Assembly: GCA_025455945.1 (NCBI GenBank)
Contig: JALOLN010000019.1
Location: forward strand, 1-21,983
Source: Actinomycetes bacterium
GTDB lineage: Bacteria; Actinomycetota; Actinomycetes; Prado026
Direction of reading: 5' to 3'
Length of the DNA stretch: 21,983 bases
Part shown: in pieces, positions 5,717 through 13,907 of the stretch
Layout: the number at the start of each line of letters is the position of its first letter
Position numbering within the stretch: the stretch's first letter is position 1
Translations under genes and position numbers: made by a program
The notes under the pieces: generated by a model
What the model was told of the DNA's origin: nothing
The model's input: the letters and a program-made list of their open reading frames with translations, nothing else
Database searches by the model: none

Positions 5717-7812
5717 GGATCGACTACCCCCGGTCCGGACGGACCGGGCTGCGGCGCTTCTGGCCCTCCTGGCGGCAGTGGCTGACCGTCGCCCTCACGC
5801 TGGTGGGACTCGGCGTCGCCGCCGTGGCCGTCCTCTACGCCACCATCGACGTGCCGGAGCCGAACGACGAGGCGCTGGCCCAGACCACGGTCGTGTACTG
5901 GTCGGACGGCGAGACCGAGCTCGGCCGGATGGGCACCGCGAACCGCACGTCGGTGCCGCTGGCCGAGGTGCCCCAGCACGTCAAGGACGCCGTGCTCGCC
6001 GCCGAGGACCGTTCCTTCTTCGAGCACGGCGGGGTCTCGGTCACGGGGATCGGCCGGGCCGTCTGGAACAACCTGCGGGGCGGCTCGACGCAGGGCGGCT
6101 CGACGATCACCCAGCAGCTGGTCAAGAACTACTACCTCACGCAGGACCGCACCTGGCGGCGCAAGATCGAGGAGTTCTTCGTCTCGGTCAAGATGGAGCA
6201 GCAGCTGTCGAAGGAGCAGATCCTCGAGGACTACCTCAACACGATCTACTTCGGCCGGGGGGCCTACGGCATCCAGGCTGCGTCCCGGGCCTACTTCGGC
6301 GTGGACGCCGCCGACCTGACCGTCGAGCAGGGCGCCGTGCTGGCGGCGATCCTGCGGTCCCCGGGCGGCTACTCGCCGGAGAACAACGCCGACCGGTTGG
6401 AGCAGCGCTGGGGCTACGTCCTGGGCGGCATGGAGGAGGAGGGCTGGCTCGACCCGGCCGCCCGGGCGGCAGCGCAGTTCCCGACGGTCCTCGAGCGGCA
6501 GCCGCCCACCCAGGTCGGCGGCACGGACGGCTACCTGCTGGAGACCGTGCGCCGGGAGCTGGTCGAGCAGCGGGGCTTCACCGAGGACGACATCAACCGG
6601 CGCGGGCTGCGGGTCGTGAGCACGTTCGACCGGGCGACGCAGGAGGCCGCGGTCGCCGCCGTCGAGGAGGAACGGCCCACCCGCAACGCCGAGGGGGTGC
6701 GGGTGGGCCTGGCCTCGGTGGACCCGGCGACCGGCGCGATCGTCGCCATGTACGGCGGTGACGACTACGCCGAGCAGCAGTACAACGACGCCACCCAGTC
6801 CGCCCCCCAGGCGGGCTCGACGTTCAAGCCCTTCGGCCTGGTCGCCGCGCTCGAGGACGGGGTCTCGCTGCGCTCGGTCTGGGACGGCTCGAGCCCCCGC
6901 ACCTTCGACACCCCCGACGGGGGGACGTACCGGGTGCCGAACTTCGGCGGCCGCTCCTACGGCTCGATCACGCTGCTGCGGGCCACCGAGGACTCGGTGA
7001 ACACCGTGTACGTCGACGTCGGCATCACCGTCGGGACGTCGAAGGTGGTCGAGGTGGCCCGGCGGGCCGGGATCCCCGACGACGTCGAGATCGGCGACAA
7101 TCCCACCGTCGTCCTCGGCACGGCCTCGCCGACCGCGCTGGACATGGCCGGCGCCTACGCAACCTTCGCGGCCGAGGGCCGGCGCACGACCCCCACCTCC
7201 GTCGCCCGCGTGCAGACGGCCTCGGGCGGGGTGCTGTACGAGCTGCAGGCCCGCCCCCAGCTGGTGTTCGCCCCCGACGTCATGGCGGACACCAGCTACG
7301 CCCTGCAGCGCGTCGTCACCGAGGGGTCCGGCTTCGCGGCCCAGCGGCTCGGCCGGCCCGCGGCCGGCAAGACGGGGACGACGAACAGCAACCGGTCGGC
7401 GTGGTTCGTGGGCTACACCCCGCAGCTGGCGACCGCTGTCGTGCTGTTCCGGCCGGACGAGCAGGGCATCCTGCAGCCGATGAACGGGGTGGGCGGGCTG
7501 TCGTCGGTCACCGGTGGTTCGTTCCCGGCGCGGATCTGGACGGCGTTCATGGGCGGCGCCCTCGAGGGCGAGCCGGTGCTGGAGTTCCCCGAGCCCGCGG
7601 ACATCGGTGGGGGGCCGACCGCGATCCCGTCGGCCACCGCCACCCCGACGCCGAGCGCGACCCCGACGCCGTCCGGGAGCCCGAGCCCGAGCCCCTCCGC
7701 CTCCGCGACGCCGTCCGAGGCGCCGAGCGAGAGCCCGTCCCCTCCGCCGAGCGAGAGTCCGACTGCGAGCGCGTCGCCGACCACGCTGGCCAGCCCACCG
7801 GCAGAGGGCTGA
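5713..7812 (+). CDS. ponA1: Bifunctional class A penicillin-binding protein (PBP1/PonA)
   Basis: The 699-residue membrane protein polymerises and cross-links peptidoglycan. After a short cytoplasmic basic segment, a single helix spans about 23-45. The GT51 glycosyltransferase domain covers about 75-240, with catalytic E98 in LAAEDRSFFEHGG, the GGSTITQQLVKN motif near 129-139, and EDYLNTIYFGRGAYGIQAAS. The transpeptidase domain covers about 325-610 with S369-TFK (K372), SVN at 428-430 and KTGTT at 553-557, so both active sites look intact. The C-terminus from about 637 is a Ser/Pro/Thr/Ala-rich tail. The start overlaps the DUF5318 stop, and a GT87 gene begins one base after the stop. M. tuberculosis PonA1 (Rv0050) sits in the same context. 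Confidence 0.95.
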   Translation: MRIDYPRSGRTGLRRFWPSWRQWLTVALTLVGLGVAAVAVLYATIDVPEPNDEALAQTTVVYWSDGETELGRMGTANRTSVPLAEVPQHVKDAVLAAEDRSFFEHGGVSVTGIGRAVWNNLRGGSTQGGSTITQQLVKNYYLTQDRTWRRKIEEFFVSVKMEQQLSKEQILEDYLNTIYFGRGAYGIQAASRAYFGVDAADLTVEQGAVLAAILRSPGGYSPENNADRLEQRWGYVLGGMEEEGWLDPAARAAAQFPTVLERQPPTQVGGTDGYLLETVRRELVEQRGFTEDDINRRGLRVVSTFDRATQEAAVAAVEEERPTRNAEGVRVGLASVDPATGAIVAMYGGDDYAEQQYNDATQSAPQAGSTFKPFGLVAALEDGVSLRSVWDGSSPRTFDTPDGGTYRVPNFGGRSYGSITLLRATEDSVNTVYVDVGITVGTSKVVEVARRAGIPDDVEIGDNPTVVLGTASPTALDMAGAYATFAAEGRRTTPTSVARVQTASGGVLYELQARPQLVFAPDVMADTSYALQRVVTEGSGFAAQRLGRPAAGKTGTTNSNRSAWFVGYTPQLATAVVLFRPDEQGILQPMNGVGGLSSVTGGSFPARIWTAFMGGALEGEPVLEFPEPADIGGGPTAIPSATATPTPSATPTPSGSPSPSPSASATPSEAPSESPSPPPSESPTASASPTTLASPPAEG
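7627..7809 (+). other. Low-complexity Ser/Pro/Thr/Ala-rich coding tract (PonA tail)
   Basis: Residues about 639-699 of the penicillin-binding protein consist almost wholly of S, P, T, A and E with recurring PTPS, SPSP and PSES units. Proline-rich extracytoplasmic tails are common on actinobacterial class A PBPs and may cross the wall or be O-mannosylated. The repeats are imperfect at DNA level. Confidence 0.7.
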
Positions 7813-7813
7813 C

Positions 7814-9223
7814 GTGGCGGCCCGCTCAGACCCCCCGGCGGTGGCGCTCCCCAGCCGCGACGACCCGGTCGTGCGGGCCGGCAGCGAGGTGCTGGGCGGG
7901 CCGGCGGGGCGGCGGGTCCGGGCGAGCCCGCCCCGCATCCTCGCCGTCCTGCTCGTGCTCACCGCGGTCACCTGCGCCCTGGCGCTGCTGCAGAAGCAGG
8001 CCTGCCGCGCCGACGGGTGGACCGACGGCCGGATGTACCCCGAGCTGTGCTACTCCGACGTCGCGCTGCTCTACAGCGCCCGGGGACTGGCCGACGGGAT
8101 CCCCGTGTACGACTCCAGCGTCGACCACGAGCCGCTGGAGTACCCGGTCCTCACCGGGGCGGTGATGACGGCCTCGGCGTGGGTGACCGCCCGGCTGAAC
8201 GGCGCGGCCGACCCGACCGACCGCGGCCGCACGTTCTTCGACGTCACGGTGCTGGTGCTCACCGCCTGCGCGCTGGCCACGACCTGGCTGGTCGCCCGCA
8301 CGGCGGGCCGGCGCCCCTGGGATGCCGCGCTGTTCGCCCTGGCACCGGGTCTGCTGCTCACCGCCTGGATCAACTGGGACCTGCTCGCCGTCGCCCTCGC
8401 CGCCGGCTTCCTGCTCGCCTGGTCCCGGCGGCGGCCGGGGGTGGCTGGTGCGCTGCTCGGACTGGCGGTGGCCGCGAAGTTCTACCCGGTCGTGCTGCTG
8501 GGTCCGCTGTTCCTGCTCTGCCTGCGGGCCGGGCGGCTGGCCGACTTCCTGCGCGCCGCGGGCACAGCGGTGGCCGCCTTCGTGGCCGTCAACCTGCCCG
8601 TCTACCTGGCCTACCCCGACGGATGGGCGCGCTTCTACACCTTCTCCGAGCAGCGCATCGCCGGCTTCGGCTCGGTGTGGTACGCCCTCGACCGGGAGGG
8701 GGTCGGCATGACCGGCGGGCTGCTCAACGCCGTGTCGGGCGGCGCCTTCCTGCTGGCCTGCGCGGGGATCGCCGTGCTCGCCCTCGCTGCACCCCGCCGC
8801 CCGCGGATCGGCCAGCTGGCCTTCCTCGTGGTGGCCGCGTTCGCGCTCACCAACAAGGTCTACTCCCCGCAGTACGTGCTGTGGATGATCGCGCTGTTCC
8901 CCCTCGCCCGTCCCCGCTGGCGCGACTTCCTCGTCTGGCAGGCGGCCGAGGCCGTGTACTTCGTGGCGGTCTGGTGGCACCTCGAGGACCTCACCAGCGC
9001 GGTGGACATCACCGTGCCCGAGTGGACGCACACCGGGGCGACGCTGCTGCGGGTCCTGGCCACGGTGTGGGTCGTCGGGCTGGTCGTCCGTGACGCCTGG
9101 TACCCCGAGCACGACCCGGTCCGTGCGGACGGCTCCGACGACCCGGCGGGCGGCGTCCTCGACGGAGCCCCTGACGTCGTCGCCCTGGGGACCAGCCGGC
9201 CGGAGCCGCAGCACGCGCGATGA
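7814..9223 (+). CDS. GT87-type polyprenol-dependent mannosyltransferase (Rv0051-like)
   Basis: A multi-pass membrane protein of 469 residues. GTG 7814 is one base after the ponA stop and has GAGGG upstream. About nine or ten hydrophobic helices are seen, among them ILAVLLVLTAVTCALALL, VAGALLGLAVAAKFYPVVLL and VAAFALTNKVYSPQYVLWMI. The motifs DHEPLEYPVLTG near 105-115, AAKFYP and NKVYSPQYVLW are typical of the GT87 (formerly DUF2029) family, GT-C fold enzymes that take mannose or other sugars from polyprenyl phosphate outside the membrane. Rv0051 follows ponA1 likewise. The acceptor is unknown: a lipoglycan or a protein such as the Ser/Thr-rich PBP tail are possibilities, both inferred. The ATGA overlap with the next gene indicates coupling. 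Confidence 0.85.
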   Translation: MAARSDPPAVALPSRDDPVVRAGSEVLGGPAGRRVRASPPRILAVLLVLTAVTCALALLQKQACRADGWTDGRMYPELCYSDVALLYSARGLADGIPVYDSSVDHEPLEYPVLTGAVMTASAWVTARLNGAADPTDRGRTFFDVTVLVLTACALATTWLVARTAGRRPWDAALFALAPGLLLTAWINWDLLAVALAAGFLLAWSRRRPGVAGALLGLAVAAKFYPVVLLGPLFLLCLRAGRLADFLRAAGTAVAAFVAVNLPVYLAYPDGWARFYTFSEQRIAGFGSVWYALDREGVGMTGGLLNAVSGGAFLLACAGIAVLALAAPRRPRIGQLAFLVVAAFALTNKVYSPQYVLWMIALFPLARPRWRDFLVWQAAEAVYFVAVWWHLEDLTSAVDITVPEWTHTGATLLRVLATVWVVGLVVRDAWYPEHDPVRADGSDDPAGGVLDGAPDVVALGTSRPEPQHAR

Positions 9224-10362
9224 CCCGGCTGGGGCCGACCGACCGGGCCGCGCTGCTGGTCTGGGCGGCCAGCCGCGCCGGACTGGCCTGGCTGCTCGTC
9301 GTCGTGGCGTGGTCGACCGGGCTCGCCCTGGGCGCCCCTGCGGTCGGCCCGGGCCAGCTGCTCCAGTGGGACGCGGTGCACTACCTCGCGGTCGCCCGGG
9401 ACGGCTACGACCAGCCGCCGGACGGCAGCAGGCTGGACGCCTTCTTCCCCGGGCTGCCGCTGCTGCTGCGTGGCCTGCACGCCGTCGGGGTGCCCTGGGT
9501 GTGGACCGGGCCGGTCGTGTCCCTCGTGGCCGGTGCGGTGGCGGTCACCGCCCTGGCCCGGTTGGCCGAGGCCGACGGGCCGCCGGGAGCCGGGCCCCGG
9601 GCGGTGCTGCTGCTCGTGCTGGCACCGTCGGCGGTGTTCCTCGCCGCCGGGTACACAGAGGCGCTCTTCCTCGCCCTCGCGCTGCCGGCGTGGCTGGCCG
9701 CGCGGCGCGGCGCCTGGGCCGCTGCCGGGCTGCTCACCGCCGGCGCCTGCTCGGTGCGGGTCACCGGGCTGTTCCTGCTCGCGGCCCTGGCGGTCCGGTA
9801 CCTCCAGCAGCGCCGCGGTGGGGCGGGCGCCGGGCCGCCGGGGCGCTGGTCCTGGGCGTGGCTGCTGCTCGGGCTGCTGCCGGTGCTGGGGTTCGGTGCC
9901 CAGCGGTGGGCCAGCACGGGGGACGCGTTGGCCTGGCTGCACGCGCAACAGCATGGCTGGGGTCGCACGCCCACCTGGCCCTGGGACGCCTGGGCGCGGA
10001 CCTGGCACGCGGCGTTCCACGAGCCGGCGCAGCCGGCCTACGCGCTGCTCGGGTTCCGGCTGGAGCTGGTCGCGCTCGTCGTCGGCGTCGCCCTGACCGG
10101 CTGGCTGGTCCGGAACCGTCGCTGGCCGGAGGCGGTCTTCGTGGGGCTGCAGGTCGCGGTGCTCGCGACGTCGTCGTACTACCTGTCCGTGCCCCGCGCG
10201 ACCCTGCTGTGGTGGCCCCTGTGGGCCGCGCTGGCCGCCTGGACGTTGCGCAGTCGGGCAGGTCCGGGCGGCGAGGCCCGGCTGGCCTGGCTGCTCGCCG
10301 CGATGGTGCCCCTCTCGGTCGCCCTCACCGTGGGGTTCGCCACCTCGCGGTGGGCCGGCTGA
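9220..10362 (+). CDS. PIG-V-like membrane mannosyltransferase
   Basis: The 380-residue protein has about ten hydrophobic segments and the marks of PIG-V/GT76-like GT-C glycosyltransferases: a first-loop acidic motif QWDAVHYLAVARDGY (about 50-64), FFPGLPLLLR, and LAPSAVFLAAGYTEALFLAL. GT-C enzymes use a dolichyl- or polyprenyl-phosphate sugar and an Asp in the first outer loop, here the D of WDAVHY. The ATG at 9220 overlaps the preceding stop by four bases (ATGA). With the GT87 gene it gives two successive polyprenol-dependent transferases behind a PBP gene, suggesting consecutive sugar additions to one envelope acceptor. This is inference. The gene ends 12 bp before the convergent racemase gene, with no terminator hairpin visible between. 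Confidence 0.85.
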   Translation: MTRLGPTDRAALLVWAASRAGLAWLLVVVAWSTGLALGAPAVGPGQLLQWDAVHYLAVARDGYDQPPDGSRLDAFFPGLPLLLRGLHAVGVPWVWTGPVVSLVAGAVAVTALARLAEADGPPGAGPRAVLLLVLAPSAVFLAAGYTEALFLALALPAWLAARRGAWAAAGLLTAGACSVRVTGLFLLAALAVRYLQQRRGGAGAGPPGRWSWAWLLLGLLPVLGFGAQRWASTGDALAWLHAQQHGWGRTPTWPWDAWARTWHAAFHEPAQPAYALLGFRLELVALVVGVALTGWLVRNRRWPEAVFVGLQVAVLATSSYYLSVPRATLLWWPLWAALAAWTLRSRAGPGGEARLAWLLAAMVPLSVALTVGFATSRWAG

Positions 10363-10374
10363 CCCGGCGGCGTC

Positions 10375-11421
10375 CTACTCCAGGACGACGCGGTCGAACG
10401 TGGTCGTCGTCATCCGGACGTCGACGTCGACCTCGGCGCCGATGGCGGGCGGCTCGACGTCGTCGGGCAGCCAGACCATGGACACCTGCATGTGCGGCGG
10501 CTCGGCGAACCAGCGCTGCCGGCCCGCGACCGTGAACGGCGACAGCGCCCGGCCGGTGGCCTCCAGGCCGCCGATCGCCGCCACCTTCGCGCGCTGGGTG
10601 ACCCCGCGGACCTGCTTGGGCGCCTCGAGCCCGATGCCGTGGGCCGTGCCGCCGCCGACGACGAGCAGGTGGCCCGCCCCGGGTGCGCGGCGCTGGCGAT
10701 AGCCGAAGCGGTCACTGCGGCGCACGGCGTGCACGTCCAGCACGGTGGCCCGGGCGGCGAACGCACTGCGGTCCCCCAGCCACAGCCGGGTCCCGACCCG
10801 CGCCCGCAGGTCGACGTCCGGGTGGCTGTCGTGCAGACCAGCCAGCTCGTCGGGGGTCAGGTGGCTCAGCCACAGCCGCCGCACCGGCAGCTCGGCCCCC
10901 CACAGCCGGGCGATGAGGGACTCGACCTCCTCGACGCGGCTCAGCTGGCCGACGTCGATCGGCAGGTGCAGGGCGAACCCCTCCAGCCGCACGTCGTCGA
11001 GCAGCGCGCGCACCCCGGCGAGCTCGTCCGGGGCCAGCCCGTGCCGGCGCATCGAGGTGAGCACCTCGACGACGACCCGGTGCCCGCCCGCCGCGGCCAG
11101 CACGGCCAGCCCCGCCGGTGAGGAGACGGTGCGCACGACGCGCTCGTCGCCCCCGGGCGGGGCCGGGCCGTCGACGGCCGGGTGCCAGGGGGAGAGCACG
11201 AGGACGTCGCCGGGGAAGGTCTCCAGGACCGAGTCGACCTCCGCCGCCGTGCCCACCGCCACGGCGGCGACCCCCAGGCGGGCCGCCTCGGCGCCCAGCA
11301 GGCCGCGCCCGAAGCCGTAGCCGTTCCCCTTGACCACCGGCACCAGGCCGGGGGTGTCGGCGCGGACCGCGGCCAGCTGGCTGCGCCAGGCGGCGGTGTC
11401 CACGTGCAGGGTGAGGGTCAT
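10375..11421 (-). CDS. alr: Alanine racemase family PLP enzyme
   Basis: A 348-residue fold-type III PLP protein. K31 in VPVVKGNGYGFG is the expected PLP lysine, equivalent to the YGHG region of Alr. SMRRHG (123-128) matches the arginine-containing helix motif, and RVGTRLWLG (208-216) the RxGxxLYG motif near the cofactor phosphate. A C-terminal beta domain contains Y241 in DRFGYR, the likely second catalytic base. The ATG at 11421 has AAGGTGG upstream; longer versions of the frame run over the FemX gene and are not credible. It starts 23 nt after femX in one operon. Canonical Alr makes D-alanine. This divergent copy may be a second racemase or act on another amino acid, perhaps tied to FemX. 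Confidence 0.8.
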   Translation of the reverse strand: MTLTLHVDTAAWRSQLAAVRADTPGLVPVVKGNGYGFGRGLLGAEAARLGVAAVAVGTAAEVDSVLETFPGDVLVLSPWHPAVDGPAPPGGDERVVRTVSSPAGLAVLAAAGGHRVVVEVLTSMRRHGLAPDELAGVRALLDDVRLEGFALHLPIDVGQLSRVEEVESLIARLWGAELPVRRLWLSHLTPDELAGLHDSHPDVDLRARVGTRLWLGDRSAFAARATVLDVHAVRRSDRFGYRQRRAPGAGHLLVVGGGTAHGIGLEAPKQVRGVTQRAKVAAIGGLEATGRALSPFTVAGRQRWFAEPPHMQVSMVWLPDDVEPPAIGAEVDVDVRMTTTTFDRVVLE

Positions 11422-11444
11422 CGGACCACCTTCGGTTCGCTGGG

Positions 11445-12557
11445 TCAGCGCCTGGCGAGGTAGGCCCGCACGGCCCGGTGCAGCACGGGGGAGAGGGGGT
11501 AGTCCCACTCGCCGAGGTACTCCACGGCCTCGCCGCCGGTGCCGACCTTGAACTGGATGAGCCCGAAGAGGTGGTCCTGCGGGTCGAGGGTGTCGGAGAT
11601 GCCACGCAGGTCGTAGACGTCCGCGCCCGCCTCCTGCGCGTCGAGCATCATCCGCCACTGCACGGCGTTGCTGGGCCGCAGCTCCCGGCCCTGGGTCGTC
11701 GACGCGCCGTAGGAGTACCAGACGTGCCGGCCGACGCGAACCCAGGTCGTGGCGGCCAGCAGCTGGTCCTCGTGCCGGGCGAGGTAGAGCCGGATACGGT
11801 CCGGGTCCTCCTCGGTCATGGCGCGCCACATCCGCTGGAAGTAGGACAGGCCGCGGGGGGTGAACCGGTCGCGGCCGGCGGTCTCGACGTAGACCTCGTG
11901 GAACGAGGGGAGATCCTCGTAGCCGCCCCGCGTGACCACGACCCCCGACTTGTCGGCCTTCTTGATGTTGCGCCGCCACAGCTGGTTGAACCCCCGCAGC
12001 AGGTCCGCGGGCTCCCGGTCGAGCAGCGGCACCTGGAACACGTACCGGGGCTGGACGTCACCGAACCCGGCGCCCTCCGCCTCCTCCTGCTGCCAGCCCA
12101 GCCCGCGCAGCCGCTCGGCGAGCCCGAGGCCCGCGTCGTCGGTGGCGTCGGGGGGCACGTCGCGCAGCCGCTGCACGGTGCCGCCGGCGATGGCGTCCTT
12201 GACGGTGTCCGCGGTCCAGCGCCGGACGACGACCTGGGGGCCCATCTTCACGGAGAAGACGCGGTGGGCCCGGAGGTGGTCCAGCAGCGGCGCCGTGACG
12301 TCGGCGGCGTCGTGGGCCGCCCAGTCGATCACCGGCCCCTCGGGCAGGTAGGCCAGGTAGCGCTTGACCCTCGGCAGCTGCCGCAGCAGCACCAGGCCGG
12401 TCCCCACGAGGCGCTCCCCGTCGTACCAGCCGAGCCCGAGGCTGCCCCACTCGGCCTTCACCCCGGCCCAGGAGGGGCACTGCAGGAAGCTCCCCGAGCG
12501 CTCCGCGACGAACGCGAGGTGCTCCGGTGCGGGGAGCGGTCGGACCTCCAGCGGCAC
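11445..12557 (-). CDS. femX: FemX/FemAB-type peptidoglycan aminoacyltransferase
   Basis: A 370-residue cytosolic enzyme of the FemABX family, which attaches an amino acid from aminoacyl-tRNA to the stem peptide of lipid II. It consists of two GNAT-like halves. Typical segments are SGSFLQCPSWAGVKAEWG (21-38), RYLAYLPEGPVIDW (66-79), FNQLWRRNIKKADKSGV (190-206), VWYSYGAS (279-286) and FGLIQFKVGTGGEAVEYLGE (331-350). The GTG at 12557 is used because homology starts there and a TAGCCT hexamer lies seven nt upstream; no Shine-Dalgarno is seen. It follows xth by ten nt and precedes alr. Many mDAP-type actinobacteria have directly cross-linked peptidoglycan, so its product there would be a branch rather than a bridge. 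Confidence 0.85.
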   Translation of the reverse strand: MPLEVRPLPAPEHLAFVAERSGSFLQCPSWAGVKAEWGSLGLGWYDGERLVGTGLVLLRQLPRVKRYLAYLPEGPVIDWAAHDAADVTAPLLDHLRAHRVFSVKMGPQVVVRRWTADTVKDAIAGGTVQRLRDVPPDATDDAGLGLAERLRGLGWQQEEAEGAGFGDVQPRYVFQVPLLDREPADLLRGFNQLWRRNIKKADKSGVVVTRGGYEDLPSFHEVYVETAGRDRFTPRGLSYFQRMWRAMTEEDPDRIRLYLARHEDQLLAATTWVRVGRHVWYSYGASTTQGRELRPSNAVQWRMMLDAQEAGADVYDLRGISDTLDPQDHLFGLIQFKVGTGGEAVEYLGEWDYPLSPVLHRAVRAYLARR

Positions 12558-12564
12558 GTCTGCC

Positions 12565-12570
12565 AGGCTA
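12565..12570 (-). promoter_or_regulatory. Possible internal -10 for femX-alr, overlapping the xth stop
   Basis: On the minus strand TAGCCT precedes the femX GTG by seven nt; its first three bases are the TAG stop of xth. The spacing matches the other leaderless starts in the window, which would let femX-alr be transcribed independently of xth. No -35 was identified. Confidence 0.35.
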
Positions 12571-13353
12571 TAGGTCGAGGTCGACGACGACCGGCGCGTG
12601 GTCGGAGGGGCCCTTGCCCTTGCGGGCGTCGCGGTCGACGACCGCGGCGCGGACGGCCGAGACGAACGGCGGGTTGCCGTACACCAGGTCGATCCGCATG
12701 CCCATGCCCTTGTGGAAGGCCCCGGCGCGGTAGTCCCAGTAGGTGTACGGGTGCGGACCCTTGGCGATGGTGGGGACGACGTCGGCGAGCCCGGTGGCGC
12801 GCAGCCCGGCGAGCGCCGCGCGCTCGGCAGCGGTGACGTGCGTGGAGCCCACGAAGGCGGCCGGGTCCCACACGTCGGCGTCCGTGGGGGCGACGTTGAA
12901 GTCGCCGAGCACCGCGAACGGACGTGCCCCGACGGCATCGGCGGCCACGGCGGCGCCCAGGGCGGCCAGCCAGCGCAGCTTGTAGGCGTAGTGGGGGTCC
13001 TCGGGCGTGCGACCGTTGGGCACGTACACCGAGGTCACCCGGACCGGCCCGCAGGTCGCGGCCACCGCGCGCGCCTCGAGCGTGCCCGGGTCGGGGAAGC
13101 CCGGGTCCCCGGGCAGCCCCCGGACGACGTCCTCGAGCCCCACCCGGGAGAGCACCGCCACACCGTTCCACCGGCCCTCGCCGTGGTGGGCGACCTGGTA
13201 GCCGAGCGGGGCCACCGCCGCGGCGGGGAAGGCGTCGGCGGCGACCTTCGTCTCCTGCACGCACAGCACGTCGGGGGCGGCCAGCTCCAGCCACTCGACG
13301 AGCCGGGGCAGGCGGGCGCCGACGGAGTTGACGTTCCAGGTGGCGACCCGCAC
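12568..13353 (-). CDS. xth: Exodeoxyribonuclease III (AP endonuclease)
   Basis: The 261-residue protein is of the Xth/APE family (E. coli XthA has 268), acting in base-excision repair as AP endonuclease and 3'-5' exonuclease. Catalytic motifs are all visible: N7 in ATWNVNS, E34 in CVQETK, VYVPNG at 110-114, D151 and N153 in GDFN, WDYRAGAFHKGMGMRIDLVY, and D251-H252 in SDHAP. The GTG at 13353 directly begins the conserved MRVATWNVNS; GGCAGGA upstream is a plausible Shine-Dalgarno. A small membrane protein gene ends 23 nt upstream on the same strand and femX follows, so it is probably a middle gene of a four-gene operon. Confidence 0.93.
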   Translation of the reverse strand: MRVATWNVNSVGARLPRLVEWLELAAPDVLCVQETKVAADAFPAAAVAPLGYQVAHHGEGRWNGVAVLSRVGLEDVVRGLPGDPGFPDPGTLEARAVAATCGPVRVTSVYVPNGRTPEDPHYAYKLRWLAALGAAVAADAVGARPFAVLGDFNVAPTDADVWDPAAFVGSTHVTAAERAALAGLRATGLADVVPTIAKGPHPYTYWDYRAGAFHKGMGMRIDLVYGNPPFVSAVRAAVVDRDARKGKGPSDHAPVVVDLDL

Positions 13354-13376
13354 GGGGCCATCCTGCCCGACGGCCG

Positions 13377-13688
13377 CTACCCGCTGAGCAGCGAGATGAA
13401 GAACCCGACGGCCGAGGCCCCGATCCCGAAGACGTCGAACCAGCGCTGCTCGGTGGACTCCGAGTTCATCTGGGAGAACAGCCCGACGGCGATCCCGGCG
13501 ATGCCCACGACGATGCCGAGGGTGTAGAAGTCGAAGACCGCGAGCAGGACCGCCGCCACGCCGAGGACGACCGTGACGCCGGCCAGTCGGACGCTGGCGG
13601 CATGGTGGCCGGTGGGGTCGTGCCGGTCCGCTGGCCCGTGGTGACCCGGCACCGGGGGTTCGGCGCTGGGGGGTTGGGACGCTGCCAT
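13377..13688 (-). CDS. Small membrane protein of unknown function
   Basis: A 103-residue protein that I do not recognise. Residues 1-32 are Pro/His-rich and hydrophilic (a GHHGPADRHDPTGHH stretch), followed by three predicted helices at about 34-51, 54-71 and 84-101 (the last IGASAVGFFISLL). The ATG at 13688 has an excellent Shine-Dalgarno, GGAGGTGG, so translation is well supported. It is divergent from rpsF and 23 nt upstream of xth. The His-rich N-terminus might bind metal, but this is speculation. Confidence 0.75.
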   Translation of the reverse strand: MAASQPPSAEPPVPGHHGPADRHDPTGHHAASVRLAGVTVVLGVAAVLLAVFDFYTLGIVVGIAGIAVGLFSQMNSESTEQRWFDVFGIGASAVGFFISLLSG

Positions 13689-13764
13689 GAGCCACCTCCG
13701 CTGACGGTCATCACCCCCAGTGTGGTCGGCCGGGGCAGGTGAGAGCCAGGACTGTGGACGACGA

Positions 13765-13794
13765 TTTCGGCGTGGCGCCGGCCGCGGCTATCCT
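13765..13794 (+). promoter_or_regulatory. Candidate promoter of the rpsF operon
   Basis: TTTCGG (13765-13770), an 18-nt spacer and TATCCT (13789-13794) lie about 115 bp upstream of rpsF. The -10 is good and the -35 poor. A TGTGGA motif lies just upstream at 13753. Confidence 0.4.
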
Positions 13795-13858
13795 TGCCGG
13801 GCTGCGGAGTCACCGATCGTCCACCGGTCGCGGCCCGCATCGACGTACTGACCCTCCT

Positions 13859-13907
13859 GCCACGGAAGGACCGTGGCCGCCGTAGTCCAGAGGAGGCGGG
13901 TTCCCGC
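13859..13907 (+). promoter_or_regulatory. rpsF leader hairpins, possible S6:S18 autoregulatory site
   Basis: GCCACGG (13859-13865) pairs with CCGTGGC (13871-13877) around the loop AAGGA. A second hairpin, GCGGG-TT-CCCGC (13896-13907), occupies the spacer between AGGAGG (13891-13896) and the rpsF ATG. In many bacteria the S6:S18 complex binds its own mRNA leader; whether this leader follows the known motif is not proven here. Confidence 0.4.

Noticed and set aside
7627..7809. Minisatellite or CRISPR-like array in the ponA tail
   Set aside because: The units are irregular Ser/Pro/Thr codons in frame, with no constant repeat or spacers.
5584..7971. A 795-codon minus-strand frame opposite ponA
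   Set aside because: It is antisense to an intact PBP with both active sites, and its product is Arg/Gly/Pro-rich low-complexity sequence.
11422..11979. N-terminal extension of the racemase to 11979
   Set aside because: It runs antiparallel-free through femX in another frame, while ATG 11421 has a Shine-Dalgarno and begins the racemase homology.
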